Shown here piece after piece: positions 43,355 through 51,937 of a stretch of DNA of 64,000 nucleotides. Location: contig NZ_LT594324.1 of the NCBI RefSeq assembly GCF_900089605.1, positions 4,154,001 through 4,218,000 on the forward strand. The letters run 5' to 3'. This DNA is from Micromonospora narathiwatensis. GTDB lineage: Bacteria; Actinomycetota; Actinomycetes; Mycobacteriales; Micromonosporaceae. The translations under genes and the position numbers were made by a program. How positions within the stretch are numbered: the stretch's first letter is position 1; each line of letters begins with the position of its first letter. A model generated the notes under the pieces. The model saw only the letters and a list, made by a program, of their open reading frames with translations. It did no database searches and was not told where the DNA came from.

Positions 43355-43386
43355 AGCGCCGCCCCGGCCCCGGCCAGGGCGGCGCT
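43355..43386 (+). terminator. Hairpin terminator of the DAHP synthase gene
   Basis: 10-bp perfect arms (AGCGCCGCCC / GGGCGGCGCT) with a 12-nt loop, 28 nt after the stop codon. Confidence 0.75.
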
Positions 43387-43497
43387 GGACGTCGCTGTGC
43401 GGGTCGCCGGCTGGCCCTCCCGCCAGCGGCCATGGGCGGACGCGCCGGCACGCCGCCCACGGCGAGGGCGGCGACGTTTGACCGATTCGGGCCCGGG

Positions 43498-43503
43498 TAG
43501 CTG
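43498..43503 (+). promoter_or_regulatory. Possible -10 box of a leaderless small gene
   Basis: TAGCTG, one base off the TANNNT pattern, 6 nt before GTG 43510. Confidence 0.4.
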
Positions 43504-43509
43504 ACCGGC

Positions 43510-43734
43510 GTGACCGACGACGCGCCCGTGACCGAGCAGCCCGACACCCGGCTGCTCGACGAACTGCTCGACGACATCTACCACGGCCAGGAGCGGATCA
43601 GCCAGGCGGACATCTACCGCCGGGCGGTCGCCGCCGAACTCCCCGCGGAGCTGCTCTCCAGGGTCGCCGCGCTCCCCCAGGGCGAGTACGCCGTCGACGA
43701 GGTGGCCGACCTGCTGGGCGGGACCGTGGCCTGA
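43510..43734 (+). CDS. Small hypothetical protein (DUF2795-like)
   Basis: 74 aa. A Leu-rich helical protein: TRLLDELLDDIYHGQERISQ, then ELPAELLSRVAALPQGEYAV and DEVADLLGG. The second half recalls the short DUF2795 repeat (LPxGEY plus DE). No function known. It precedes a small acidic gene by 62 nt on the same strand. Confidence 0.6.
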   Translation: MTDDAPVTEQPDTRLLDELLDDIYHGQERISQADIYRRAVAAELPAELLSRVAALPQGEYAVDEVADLLGGTVA

Positions 43735-43796
43735 GGCGCAACCGCGGACGTGCCCCGGACGGCTGCCCGCTTGCCCCCGGACGGAGAGGACAGGGA

Positions 43797-44009
43797 ATGA
43801 CGGAGCGTAACGAGGGACGACGCGAGCACCCACCGGCGCTCGGCCAGCCGCCGGAGGGCCGGGGCACGGTGCCCGAGCCGGACTTCGCCGAGGAGCACGA
43901 CCGCACCGCCGTGGACCGGGACGTGGTCACCGGGGCTGACGAGGACGAGCGGGAGCCGGAGGCGGCGCGCGGTTGGGCCGGCGAGGACCACGGCACGACC
44001 CCCACCTGA
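43797..44009 (+). CDS. Small acidic hypothetical protein
   Basis: 70 aa from ATG 43797, with GAGGACAGGG upstream. Hydrophilic and acidic throughout (PEPDFAEEHDRTAVDRDVV), likely disordered. Good ribosome binding site and coding-type codon use are the only support. Family not recognised. Confidence 0.55.
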   Translation: MTERNEGRREHPPALGQPPEGRGTVPEPDFAEEHDRTAVDRDVVTGADEDEREPEAARGWAGEDHGTTPT

Positions 44010-44019
44010 GCGGTACGAG

Positions 44020-44052
44020 CGGTGGGGCCGACGCAGCGCGCCGGCCCCACCG
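44020..44052. terminator. Bidirectional hairpin terminator
   Basis: 11-bp perfect arms (CGGTGGGGCCG / CGGCCCCACCG) with an 11-nt loop between convergent genes. Confidence 0.8.
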
Positions 44053-44075
44053 TGGCGACCTGACGCCGTCGCGGG

Positions 44076-44615
44076 TCACTGGCCGTGGTGACCGCCCTCG
44101 GCGGCGTGCTGGGCGACGGCGTACCCCATCTGGAGGAAGTCGGAGGCGGCGACCGCGGTCAGCGCGGTGGCGACCAGCCGGGTCAGCCGGGGCGCCAGCA
44201 CCAGTCCCCCGGTCAGCCCGGTCGCCACCCAGACCGCCAGGCAGAACGGGCAGCTCAGCAGCTCACCGAGGGCGTGGCGGGTGGGACTGCCCTGGTCCCG
44301 GACCTGCTCCATCACCTCGCCGCTGCCGATCGGGCGGTCGTAGCGGGTGAACGGCGCCCGCAGCGGGCTGGTGATGGCGTCCTTGGACAGCAGTCGGCTG
44401 AGCTTGTGGGTCGCGACGCAGAGCAGCATCACGTCACCCGGTGCGGGCCGCTGCGGCACCGGCCGGCCGGTCAGCCGGACCAGCCCGACCAGCGACGCGG
44501 TGACTGTCGCGTACGTGCCCATCGCCACCAGGTAGCCGCCCAGCGGCCGGTGTTCGTGTGGTGCGTACGCCTGGCGCAGGCGCGCCACCCTCTGTTTCAG
44601 GCCACTCCCGGTCAC
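44076..44615 (-). CDS. DUF1360 family membrane protein
   Basis: 179 aa from GTG 44615, with GGAGG upstream. Membrane helices at about residues 28-48 and 125-165; between them lies the DUF1360 signature TLHK-like [22 protein letters not shown] and [11 protein letters not shown], with a CxxC pair. Found in actinobacteria and bacilli (spore-related YjcA-like proteins). Last gene of a three-gene run. Confidence 0.82.
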   Translation of the reverse strand: MTGSGLKQRVARLRQAYAPHEHRPLGGYLVAMGTYATVTASLVGLVRLTGRPVPQRPAPGDVMLLCVATHKLSRLLSKDAITSPLRAPFTRYDRPIGSGEVMEQVRDQGSPTRHALGELLSCPFCLAVWVATGLTGGLVLAPRLTRLVATALTAVAASDFLQMGYAVAQHAAEGGHHGQ

Positions 44616-44647
44616 CCGGCCTCCTCGGTGCTCGTGGCGGCGCCGGC

Positions 44648-44977
44648 TCAGCCGGCGGTCAGGTTGTCGGCCACCTCGCGGGCGAGGTTGGCCAGGGTCT
44701 CCTCGGCCAGTCCGTCGGCGTCCACGCCGGCCAGGTCCAGGCGGACCCGGGCACCGCCGGCGTCGGCCGACTCCACCAGGATCTCCGCGGACCAGTCCGG
44801 CGCCGAGTCGCTGTACCAGGTGGCCCGCAGCTGCTCGACGCTGACCAGCTCCGGGCGGCGACCGCCGTCCAGCCGGAGCGGTTCGGGCAGCCACGCCGCC
44901 GCCCGGTCCGGGTCGATGGCCGTGTTGAACACCACCTCGGGCGGCGCGGACATCCCCCGCTCGGCGTGTGCCACCAT
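44648..44977 (-). CDS. SRPBCC-like small protein
   Basis: 109 aa from ATG 44977, which overlaps the upstream stop (ATGA). [20 protein letters not shown] near residue 14 is the typical start of a START/SRPBCC cavity domain; [20 protein letters not shown] and a C-terminal helix ([17 protein letters not shown]) complete a short version. It may bind a lipid or small aromatic compound. The middle gene of the three-gene run. Confidence 0.7.
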   Translation of the reverse strand: MVAHAERGMSAPPEVVFNTAIDPDRAAAWLPEPLRLDGGRRPELVSVEQLRATWYSDSAPDWSAEILVESADAGGARVRLDLAGVDADGLAEETLANLAREVADNLTAG

Positions 44978-45297
44978 CAGACGCCCCGCAGCCGGCTCGG
45001 GTCGACCTCCCGCCCCGGGTGCCGGGCGAGGTACTCGGTCTCCAGCTCGGCGGTGCGGCGCAGGTGGTTGGCGAGCGCCGAGTCGGTGGCGTGCCGCAGC
45101 GTGTCCAGCCGGGTCCGGTGCAGGCTGGTCATCTCCCGGATCAGGTCCTCGTCGCCCAACTCGGCGGGGTCCACCCCGAGCAGCGCGCCGTCGAGGTCGT
45201 CGAGCGCGGCGTCGGTCCCGGTACGGTCGCCGTCCCACTCGGGCAACCGCTGCTCCGGGCTGGCCTCACCACCGGTGCGGCGTACTGATTCGGTCAT
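44977..45297 (-). CDS. DUF6158-like helical protein
   Basis: 106 aa from ATG 45297, behind GAGGGGG. The C-terminal half, [20 protein letters not shown] followed by [19 protein letters not shown], matches a small helical actinobacterial family that I recall as DUF6158. No function is known. It leads the run DUF6158-like, SRPBCC-like, DUF1360; the first two are coupled. Confidence 0.65.
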   Translation of the reverse strand: MTESVRRTGGEASPEQRLPEWDGDRTGTDAALDDLDGALLGVDPAELGDEDLIREMTSLHRTRLDTLRHATDSALANHLRRTAELETEYLARHPGREVDPSRLRGV

Positions 45298-45405
45298 CGT
45301 CGCCCCCTCGTCTCGTTCGGGCTGGCGTCTAGACGGATGCCCACCCGCGATGCCACCAAACCCCGCCACCTACGACACCGCGTCGGAGAGCCCGGCCAAC
45401 CCCGG

Positions 45406-45411
45406 TACCCT
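45406..45411 (+). promoter_or_regulatory. -10 box of a leaderless membrane protein gene
   Basis: TACCCT, 7 nt before ATG 45419. Confidence 0.6.
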
Positions 45412-45418
45412 CGATGGC

Positions 45419-45838
45419 ATGGAACGGCTCTGGACACCGGCGTGGATCGCCCGCCACGTGGCCATGGTCGTGCTGGTCGTGGGCTTTCTCGGGCTCGGCT
45501 GGTGGCAGGTCACCCGGGCCGCCGAGGGCAACGCGCTGAGCTTCGGGTACGCGATCGAGTGGCCGGTCTTCGCCGGCTTCGTGGTCTTCGTGTGGTGGCG
45601 TGAGGTGCGGCACACGCTGCGACGCCGGCGCGCGGAGGACCCGTCCCCGGCGCCGTCGGCCGCCGCCGGCCCCGAGCCGGCCGCCGCCACCCCGGCGGTA
45701 CGCCGGCCCGTACGGGTCAACCGCGTGCCGGCCGCCTCGGCGTCCGGCGCCGAGGACGGCGAGCTCGTCGACTACAACCGCTACCTGTCATGGTTGAACG
45801 CCAACCCGGGCGCGCGCCCCGGTGACTACCCCGGCTGA
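45419..45838 (+). CDS. Small two-helix membrane protein
   Basis: 139 aa. Two membrane helices (residues about 13-32 and 46-62; [20 protein letters not shown] and [13 protein letters not shown]) with a short outer loop, then a cytoplasmic Ala/Pro tail that ends in [20 protein letters not shown]. The tail ending is conserved-looking and may dock a partner. Overlaps the DUF3817 gene by 17 nt. Confidence 0.7.
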   Translation: MERLWTPAWIARHVAMVVLVVGFLGLGWWQVTRAAEGNALSFGYAIEWPVFAGFVVFVWWREVRHTLRRRRAEDPSPAPSAAAGPEPAAATPAVRRPVRVNRVPAASASGAEDGELVDYNRYLSWLNANPGARPGDYPG

Positions 45839-46193
45839 CGCCGGTTCGGAAGGACGGACGAAGGTGGGCGGAGCCCTTACCCGGTACCGCGTGATCGCCT
45901 GGATCGTGGGCGTGGCGCTGGCCGTGCTGGTCCTGATCGGCATGCCGTTGAAGTACGGCTTCGACAAGCCGACCGTGGTGGCCGTGGTCGGCACCGCGCA
46001 CGGCTGGCTCTACATGCTCTACCTGGCCGCCACCTTCGACCTGTCGCGCCGGTCCGACTGGCCGCTGAAGCGGATGCTGCTGGTGATGCTGGCCGGCACC
46101 GTGCCGTTCGTCTCGTTCTACGCCGAGCGCCGGGTGAGCCACTGGCTGACCGACGCCGAGCAGCCCCGCACCCCGGAGCCGGTCGCCGGCTGA
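45822..46193 (+). CDS. DUF3817 family membrane protein
   Basis: 123 aa. Three membrane segments: [40 protein letters not shown] and [29 protein letters not shown] and PFxSFYAE are marks of DUF3817, an actinobacterial integral membrane family of unknown role. The start is GTG 45822, with GTG 45864 as an alternative behind GGAAGGA. Co-transcribed with the gene before it. Confidence 0.85.
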   Translation: MTTPADAGSEGRTKVGGALTRYRVIAWIVGVALAVLVLIGMPLKYGFDKPTVVAVVGTAHGWLYMLYLAATFDLSRRSDWPLKRMLLVMLAGTVPFVSFYAERRVSHWLTDAEQPRTPEPVAG

Positions 46194-46227
46194 GGCCACG
46201 GGTCGTCCAGCGCCGGCGGACGGCCGG

Positions 46228-46749
46228 TCACCGCCTCGGCCGCCACGGATCGGCGGAGGCCAGCGGGTCCGTCCAGCCGCCCTGGCGCGCGCCCTCCCGG
46301 GCTCGCTGGAGGGCCCGGGCGACCTGGCCGAACTGCCGCTCGTCGTCGCTGCTGAACAGCAGCACCTCGGCACCCCGGTGCCGGCCCCACAGCTCGTACG
46401 CCGGGGGCCGCCAGCGGTCGCCGATCAGCACCAGCACCAGCGGCAGCAGACCGACCACGCCCAGCACCAGGTACGCGGTCGCGGTGAGCCGTTCCAGCCC
46501 GCCGGTGAAGCCGAGCAGCACCCCGACCGCGCCGATCATGGCGGCGGTGACCGCGACCGCCCGGACGGCGAGCCGGTCGTGCGGCCCCCGGGTGGTCCAG
46601 AGCTGGGTGAGTTCCGCGACCGGCCAACTGTTGCGGCCCACGGTGAAGCGCTGGTCGGTGACGAGGATGCCCGGACGGGCGTAGAGCAGGGTCGGGGCGG
46701 TCGCCCGCGGTGACCGGGGCGGGTGGGTGGCGGAGCCATCGGTCTGCAC
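46228..46749 (-). CDS. DUF6232-like membrane protein
   Basis: 173 aa from GTG 46749, with GGAGG 5 nt upstream. An N-terminal strand-rich part (ILVTDQRFTVGRNSWPVAEL) precedes two helices (AVAVTAAMIGAVGVLLGF and ATAYLVLGVVGLLPLVLVLI), and a cytoplasmic end (YELWGRHRGAEVLLFSSDDE) follows. The order resembles the DUF6232 family, by eye. Function unknown. Confidence 0.65.
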   Translation of the reverse strand: MQTDGSATHPPRSPRATAPTLLYARPGILVTDQRFTVGRNSWPVAELTQLWTTRGPHDRLAVRAVAVTAAMIGAVGVLLGFTGGLERLTATAYLVLGVVGLLPLVLVLIGDRWRPPAYELWGRHRGAEVLLFSSDDERQFGQVARALQRAREGARQGGWTDPLASADPWRPRR

Positions 46750-47250
46750 GGCATCCTCCAGGGGATCGCGCGCCGGGTTTCTCGCGCCGCGACGAACTGC
46801 GTCGATGCCATCTGGCGGGATTCCCGGTTCCGCGCTTCATTGTGTTGGGGCCGTGCCAGCCCGGCCGGCTGTTTCCGCAGGCCGGCGCGGCATTCGGGGT
46901 CCGGGCCACGCCGTAAAACAGAGCTGATTTCAGCCTTTGTCATGACTTTGCGGCGCGTTGCCTGGCGACATCCGCCCAGAACGACGAATCGGGCCAGCCG
47001 CATCATCCGCCCATTCGGCCAACCCGTCGCGAGCCACGAGTGATGAATAGGTCACAAGATGTCACCGCCATCACCGGCACTTCCTGACACTCTGCCAACA
47101 TTCGCCACTGCTTCAACTCCGCGCCACACCCGTCACGGGTTAGGTTGGGCAGGCCGGACCGGTCGACCGCCATCCGTCCGGATGGCCCCGGCCCGGTGTC
47201 GCCGGGTGCCTGTGCGCTCCCGGCGAGCGTCGGAGAGGAGCTTTCCGCTC
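46750..47250. other. 501-nt intergenic region with the promoter of the NlpC/P60 gene
   Basis: Less GC-rich than its surroundings. A TAGGTT box at about 47142 could be the -10 of the NlpC/P60 gene, giving a leader of roughly 100 nt that contains a CCATCCG / CGGATGG hairpin (near 47170). I looked for a ydaO-type c-di-AMP riboswitch, frequent before such genes, and did not find its conserved segments. No convincing gene. Confidence 0.5.
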
Positions 47251-48219
47251 TTGTCGTCCTTACGGACCCTGCTGCGCTCGCTGGCGCTCGCCGGCCTCTC
47301 GGCCGCGCTGATCGCCCCGGCGTCGGTGGCTCGCGCCGAGCCCACCCCCGCCGAGCTGACGAAGCAGATCGAGAAGTCCTCGACTGAGCTGGAGCGAATC
47401 GTCGAGTCCTACAACAAGCTCAACGAGGAGATCAAGGCCAACAAGGCCACCGCGGCGGCGTTGCAGGCCAGGATCGGCCCGTTGCAGGCACAGGCCGAGC
47501 AGAGCCGCGCCGACGTCGGCGTCCTCGCCGCCACCGCGTACAAGACCGGTGGGCTGCGCACCGTCCGGGCCCTGCTGGAGCCGGGCGGGCAGACCTCGCT
47601 GCCGGAACGGCTGGGCACGCTCGACCAACTGACCCGCCAGCGCCAGCAGACCATCGACGGCTTCACCACGAGCCAGCGCAAGCTGATCAACGAGAAGGCC
47701 CGGCTCGACGCCACGCTGGCCAAGCAGGCCGCGCAGGCGAAGCAGCTCGTCGCCGGCAAGAATAAGATCGAGGCGGACCTGGCCCGCCTCTACCAGCTGC
47801 GCCGGCAGGCGTACGGGCGGGCCACCGAGGCCCCCGTAGAAACCGGCTCCGCCGGCAGCGCCCCCGCCGTCTCCGGCTCGGCCGGGGTGGCGGTGCGGTA
47901 CGCGTACGGGGCGATCGGCAAGCCGTACGTCTACGGGGCCGAGGGCCCCGGGGGCTACGACTGCTCGGGGCTCACGCTGGCCGCCTGGCGGGCGGCGGGG
48001 AAGTCGTTGCCGCACAACGCGGCGATGCAGTGGGACGCCACGGCACGGATCAGCCGCGGCTCGCTACAGCCCGGTGATCTGGTCTTCTACTCCGGCCTCG
48101 GCCACGTGGCCATCTACGTCGGCAGCGGTCAGATCATCGACGCGCCGAGCGCGGGCCGCAACGTCAACAAGCGGGACATGAACATCATGTCCATCGCCGG
48201 ATACGGCCGGGTGCGCTGA
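47251..48219 (+). CDS. NlpC/P60 peptidoglycan endopeptidase with coiled-coil domain
   Basis: 322 aa from TTG 47251, 10 nt after GGAGAGGAG; that start gives a proper signal peptide (LRTLLRSLALAGLSAALIAP, cleavage after SVARA). Residues about 30-190 form coiled coils (QIEKSSTELERIVESYNKLN). Residues about 210-320 are the NlpC/P60 domain with GGYDCSGLTLAAW (catalytic Cys), GDLVFYSGLGHVAIYVG (His) and IIDAPSAG. It cuts stem peptides between D-Glu and the diamino acid, like RipA/RipB-type hydrolases. Secreted. Confidence 0.92.
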   Translation: MSSLRTLLRSLALAGLSAALIAPASVARAEPTPAELTKQIEKSSTELERIVESYNKLNEEIKANKATAAALQARIGPLQAQAEQSRADVGVLAATAYKTGGLRTVRALLEPGGQTSLPERLGTLDQLTRQRQQTIDGFTTSQRKLINEKARLDATLAKQAAQAKQLVAGKNKIEADLARLYQLRRQAYGRATEAPVETGSAGSAPAVSGSAGVAVRYAYGAIGKPYVYGAEGPGGYDCSGLTLAAWRAAGKSLPHNAAMQWDATARISRGSLQPGDLVFYSGLGHVAIYVGSGQIIDAPSAGRNVNKRDMNIMSIAGYGRVR

Positions 48220-48232
48220 CCCAGCAAACCGA

Positions 48233-48271
48233 CGAACGGCCGGCGTCCCCCTATCGGACGCCGGCCGTTCG
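48233..48271. terminator. Bidirectional hairpin terminator
   Basis: 16-bp perfect arms (CGAACGGCCGGCGTCC / GGACGCCGGCCGTTCG) with a 7-nt loop between the convergent NlpC/P60 and sigma-factor genes. Confidence 0.85.
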
Positions 48272-48289
48272 TGTGTCATTACTACCAGC

Positions 48290-49291
48290 TCAGGCCGCCT
48301 GGAGCCCCTCGGCCCGGGCCAGCTCACGCAGCCGGCCGAGGGCCTGGATCTCCAGCTGGCGGATCCGCTCCCGGGAGAGCGAGAACCGCGAGGCGACCTC
48401 GGTCAGCGAGTGCTCCCGGCCGTCCTCCAGGCCGTAGCGGGCCCGCATGATGCCGGCCGAGCGGTCGTCGAGGTGGTTGAGCAGGCCCTCGATCCGCTGC
48501 CGCTCCAGGCCGGTGAGGACGATGTCCTCCGGCGACGGGGCGTCGCTGTCGGCGACCAGGTCACCGAGGTTGGTGTCGCCGTCGTCGCCCACCGGGGTGT
48601 CCAGCGAGACGGTGTCCTGCGACCAGCGGATCAGCTCGCCGACCCGCTCGACCGTGACGCCGAGCGCCGCCGCGATCTGCTCCGGCTCCGGGTCGGTGCC
48701 CAGCTCGCGGGTGAGCTGCCGGGTCACGTTCCGCATCCGGTTGACGTCCTCGACCAGGTGCACGGGCAGCCGTACGGTCCGCTCCTGCTGGGCGATCGCC
48801 CGGCTGATGGCCTGACGGATCCACCACGTCGCGTAGGTGGAGAACTTGTAGCCGCGCTCGTAGTCGAACTTCTCGACCGCCCGGACCAGGCCGGTGTTGC
48901 CCTCCTGGATCAGGTCCAGCATGGGCATCCCGGAGCGCACGTAGCGACGCGCGATCGAGACGACCAGTCGCAGGTTGGCGCGGATGAAGAGATCCTTCGC
49001 GCGCTCGCCCTCGACGACCAGCCGCTCCAGATCCTCCCGCTCCACGCCGGCGGGGACGCGGTCCTCGCCGAGCAGGTGCTCGGCGTAGAGCCCGGCCTCG
49101 ATGGCCTTGGAGAGGTCGACCTCCTTGGCGGCGTCCAGCAGCGGCGTCCGGGAGATCTCGTGCAGGTAGACGCCGACCAGGTCCCGCTCCTCGGCGACCT
49201 CGTCGGTACGCATGCCGATGTTCTTGTCCACGATTGCCACGGTCCCCTCGCTCGCGCCGGTTGCCCGGTTCCTTGCCATCCCCACGTCCAT
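48290..49291 (-). CDS. RNA polymerase sigma factor, sigma-70 group 2
   Basis: 333 aa from ATG 49291 (ATG 49279 is also possible). Regions 1.2 to 4.2 are complete without region 1.1: VGVYLHEISRTPLLDAAKEV near residue 35, FIRANLRLVVSIARRYV, MPMLDLIQEGNTGLVRAVEK (2.2), YKFSTYATWWIRQAISRAIA (2.3-2.4), and EVASRFSLSRERIRQLEIQA (4.2 helix-turn-helix). The primary sigma factor would have a longer N-terminus, so this is a principal-like second sigma (SigB/HrdA-D type), with -10/-35 choice close to the housekeeping one. Confidence 0.9.
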   Translation of the reverse strand: MDVGMARNRATGASEGTVAIVDKNIGMRTDEVAEERDLVGVYLHEISRTPLLDAAKEVDLSKAIEAGLYAEHLLGEDRVPAGVEREDLERLVVEGERAKDLFIRANLRLVVSIARRYVRSGMPMLDLIQEGNTGLVRAVEKFDYERGYKFSTYATWWIRQAISRAIAQQERTVRLPVHLVEDVNRMRNVTRQLTRELGTDPEPEQIAAALGVTVERVGELIRWSQDTVSLDTPVGDDGDTNLGDLVADSDAPSPEDIVLTGLERQRIEGLLNHLDDRSAGIMRARYGLEDGREHSLTEVASRFSLSRERIRQLEIQALGRLRELARAEGLQAA

Positions 49292-49320
49292 CAGCCCTCC
49301 CCGTAACCTCCGCTGTGCCC

Positions 49321-49338
49321 GTAGGTGCTGACACCTAC
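49321..49338. promoter_or_regulatory. Inverted repeat upstream of the sigma gene
   Basis: GTAGGTGCTGACACCTAC: 7-bp arms, 4-nt spacer, 30 nt before the sigma start. Candidate operator. Confidence 0.5.
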
Positions 49339-49343
49339 ACAAC

Positions 49344-49780
49344 AGATGAGACGCGTCGGGGATTCCATGTCGTGAGTCGAAAGTGTCACGAATGCCTGAG
49401 TGCTAGCTGAGAGCCAGGTCCACGTTCGCTGTCAGGGTCCCTGCTCAGACTGCTCGCGTGCGGCCTGGTGAAGCGCCCGTCGGAGCAGCGGAATCGTCGT
49501 GCGCCCAGACAATCGCACCATTGCGAAATCCATGAACACAGCGACCCGCGTCACCGCGGCATTGCGATCCTGGTCACTGCGAGATACGCGCTGGAGGACC
49601 GGTCGGTTCAGCCACGGGTGAGGATTACCCCACGCCTGCTTGAACAATCCGCAGCGCGGAACGCGTCCCCCCGGCGACGTGACGCGCGTCGCACCCGGCA
49701 GCCGCCGCCACCAGCGGGGGCGAAATCGCGGCGAAGCGGACGGAAAACGGGACGGGCGCCGGGAGCCGAACGGGGACGGC
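49344..49780. other. 437-nt intergenic region
   Basis: Between the sigma gene and murQ, both on the minus strand. It must hold the sigma promoter. One minus-strand frame of 71 codons (49432-49647) is open, with an inner ATG giving MDFAMVRLSGRTTIPLLRRA, but it has no clear ribosome binding site and its codon use is weak. No RNA gene recognised. Confidence 0.5.
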
Positions 49781-50728
49781 TCAGGAGGCGAGCAGGGCCA
49801 GCGCGCCGCGTACCTGGTCGGCGGAACGGGCCAGAGCGGCCCGGGCGGCCGGGACCTCCGCGCCGGAGACCAATGCGACCAGCGCGGTCTTGAGATCGCC
49901 GTCGGCCTCCCCCAACGCGGCCCGGCAAACCTCCTCGGCGCAGCCGGTGGCCTCCATCAGGATCGAGATCATCCGGCCGCGCAGCTTGGCGTTGGTGGCC
50001 ACCATGTCGATCATGAGGTTCGAGTAGACCCGGCCGAGGCGCACCATCACGGCCGTGGAAAACGTGTTGAGCACCAGCTTCTGCGCGGTGCCCGCCTTCA
50101 TCCGGGTCGAGCCGGTGACCACCTCCGGTCCGGTGTCCACCCCGATGAAGACGTCCACCGACGAGGCGGCGCCGGCCTCCGGATTGGCGCACAGCAGCAC
50201 CGTCGAGGCCCCCTGCGCCCGGGACGCGCCGAGCGCCCCCAGGACGTACGGGGTGCGCCCGCTGGCGGCCAGCCCGACCACCAGGTCGCCGGGGCGTACG
50301 CACTCGGCGGCCTCGGCGGCCCCGGTGCGCTCGTCGTCCTCGGCGTCCTCCACGGCCCGCCACATGGCGTCCGGGCCGCCGGCGAGATGGGCGCAGAACC
50401 AGTGCCGCGGCGAGTTGAAGGTCGGCGCCAACTCGGCGGCGTCGAGCACGCCGAGCCGGCCGGAGGTGCCGGCGCCGAAGTAGTGCACCCGGTGCCCGCC
50501 GCGCAGCGCGGCGACCGCCAGGTCGACGGTCTCGGCGATCTCGTCGAGGACGGCGGCCACCGCGGCGGGCACCCGGCGGTCCGCCTCGTTGATGACGGTG
50601 AGCACGTCCCGGGTCGACATCAGGTCGAGGTCGACGCTGTCCGGATTACGCCGCTCGGTGGGTGCGCCCACCCGTACCACCGGCCGCGCCGCGGCCACCT
50701 CGTCCCGGTCCAGCCGGCCGGCCGTCAT
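49781..50728 (-). CDS. murQ: N-acetylmuramic acid 6-phosphate etherase
   Basis: 315 aa. MurQ removes lactate from MurNAc-6-phosphate during cell-wall recycling, giving GlcNAc-6-phosphate. SIS fold with VHYFGAGTSGRLGVLDAAEL near residue 81, VVGLAASGRTPYVLGALG near residue 150, GPEVVTGSTRMKAGTAQKL near residue 200 and NLMIDMVATNAKLRGR near residue 240. Its ATG overlaps the stop of the RpiR gene (ATGA). No PTS gene for MurNAc uptake is adjacent. Confidence 0.95.
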   Translation of the reverse strand: MTAGRLDRDEVAAARPVVRVGAPTERRNPDSVDLDLMSTRDVLTVINEADRRVPAAVAAVLDEIAETVDLAVAALRGGHRVHYFGAGTSGRLGVLDAAELAPTFNSPRHWFCAHLAGGPDAMWRAVEDAEDDERTGAAEAAECVRPGDLVVGLAASGRTPYVLGALGASRAQGASTVLLCANPEAGAASSVDVFIGVDTGPEVVTGSTRMKAGTAQKLVLNTFSTAVMVRLGRVYSNLMIDMVATNAKLRGRMISILMEATGCAEEVCRAALGEADGDLKTALVALVSGAEVPAARAALARSADQVRGALALLAS

Positions 50729-51639
50729 CCGCGCCTCCGCCCGGCGCCCACCCGGTGCGACCGGACGGCCTCGGCGGTCGCCTCCAGGGCCTTCCTGGTC
50801 CTGGCCCGGCTCCGCGCGGCCACCCCGACGAAGAGGCAGTCGACGACGGTGAGCTGGGCGAGCCGGCTGGCCGTGGCGCCGGAGCGGTAGGTGGTCTCCC
50901 GGGCGGCCGTGGTGAGCACGAAGTCGGCCACCTCGGTGATCGGCGAGCGGGGGAAGTTGGTCAGCGCGACGGTGGTGGCGCCCCGCTCCCGGGCCTGCTC
51001 CAGCACCTCGATGACGTCGGAGGTGGTGCCGGTGTGCGAGATGCCGACCGCGACGTCGCCCCGGCCGAGCAGGGCCGCCGAGGTGAGCGCTGTGTGCACG
51101 TCGGGGAAGTAGAAGGCGATCCGGCCGATGCGGTGCAGCTTCTGCTGGAAGTCGGAGGCGACGAAGCCGCTGGCGCCGGCGCCGTATACGTCGATCCGGC
51201 CGGCCGCGCCGATCGCCTCGACCACCTGCTCGCAGACGGCCGGGTCGAGCTGCTCGGCGGTCTCCTCGACGGCCCGGGCGTCGTTGAACGCGATGGTCGC
51301 GATGATCTGCGCCAGGTCGGCGCCGGGCGGGATGTCCCCGCCGACCACCCGGGCGTCCGGCGGCTCGACCCGGCGGGCGGCCTCGGCGGCGAGCCGGATC
51401 CGCAGCTGCGGGTAGCCGTCCATGCCGACCGACCGGCAGAACCGGATGACGGTGGCCTCCGAGGTCTCGGCGGCGGTGGCGAGGTCGGTGATGGTGCGCC
51501 GGGCGGCGTCCGCCGGGTCGGCGACGACCAGCCGGGCCACCCGCTGCTCGGCCGGGGACAGCGACGGGAGCAGGCCACTGATGTGGACGATCAGTCCACC
51601 GGGCTCGTGACTCGCAGAAATCTTCGGACTCTTCGCCAC
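50725..51639 (-). CDS. murR: RpiR-family regulator of murQ (MurR-like)
   Basis: 304 aa. An N-terminal RpiR helix-turn-helix (ITDLATAAETSEATVIRFCR near residue 48) is followed by a SIS sugar-phosphate domain (GRIDVYGAGASGFVASDFQQ, VAVGISHTGTTSDVIEVLEQ). Its SIS domain should bind MurNAc-6-phosphate or a related sugar phosphate. It lies first in the two-gene unit with murQ; the operator at 51642-51658 overlaps its own -10, so negative autoregulation is likely. Confidence 0.9.
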   Translation of the reverse strand: MAKSPKISASHEPGGLIVHISGLLPSLSPAEQRVARLVVADPADAARRTITDLATAAETSEATVIRFCRSVGMDGYPQLRIRLAAEAARRVEPPDARVVGGDIPPGADLAQIIATIAFNDARAVEETAEQLDPAVCEQVVEAIGAAGRIDVYGAGASGFVASDFQQKLHRIGRIAFYFPDVHTALTSAALLGRGDVAVGISHTGTTSDVIEVLEQARERGATTVALTNFPRSPITEVADFVLTTAARETTYRSGATASRLAQLTVVDCLFVGVAARSRARTRKALEATAEAVRSHRVGAGRRRG

Positions 51640-51641
51640 GG

Positions 51642-51658
51642 ATGAAACTTACTTTCAT
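51642..51658. promoter_or_regulatory. Operator for the RpiR/MurR-type regulator
   Basis: ATGAAACTTACTTTCAT: 6-bp arms with 5-nt spacer, overlapping the -10 (TAAGTT, 51646-51651, minus) of the regulator gene. GAAA-N5-TTTC sites are usual for RpiR proteins. Confidence 0.7.
51646..51651 (-). promoter_or_regulatory. -10 box of leaderless murR-murQ
   Basis: TAAGTT on the minus strand, 6 nt before GTG 51639. Confidence 0.55.
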
Positions 51659-51867
51659 GAGGCGTGACCGTCAACCATCACCGCGCGTATCGGGAAAAGT
51701 ACCGCCATCCGCACGGGATCATGGCGGCAAGGGTGCCATTCCCGCAGCCTGGCCGCCTCCTCCGCACCGGTCGACTCGCCCGCGCCGGCCGACCGCCGCG
51801 GCGGCTGTCGTCCAGGTCAGGCCGACCGGACGGTCCGGAAGAGCCACCGGACGGATGGTCCTGGTGG

Positions 51868-51889
51868 CCGGCCACGTCGACGTGGCCGG
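51868..51889. promoter_or_regulatory. 22-bp perfect palindrome upstream of the SDR gene
   Basis: CCGGCCACGTC followed by its exact reverse complement, no spacer, 37 nt before the -10 box of the SDR gene. It could be an activator or repressor site, or part of a terminator. Confidence 0.5.
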
Positions 51890-51925
51890 GCCGCGCCCCG
51901 GACACCGCGCCACGAAGCGGACGAC

Positions 51926-51931
51926 TAGCGT
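51926..51931 (+). promoter_or_regulatory. -10 box of leaderless SDR gene
   Basis: TAGCGT, 6 nt before ATG 51938. Confidence 0.6.
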
Positions 51932-51937
51932 GTGCCC

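Noticed and set aside
46750..47250. Possible c-di-AMP (ydaO-type) riboswitch before the NlpC/P60 gene
   Set aside because: The conserved segments of that riboswitch could not be found; only ordinary hairpins are present.
49432..49647. 71-codon minus-strand ORF between the sigma gene and murQ
   Set aside because: No ribosome binding site, weak codon pattern and no recognisable motif; left as intergenic.
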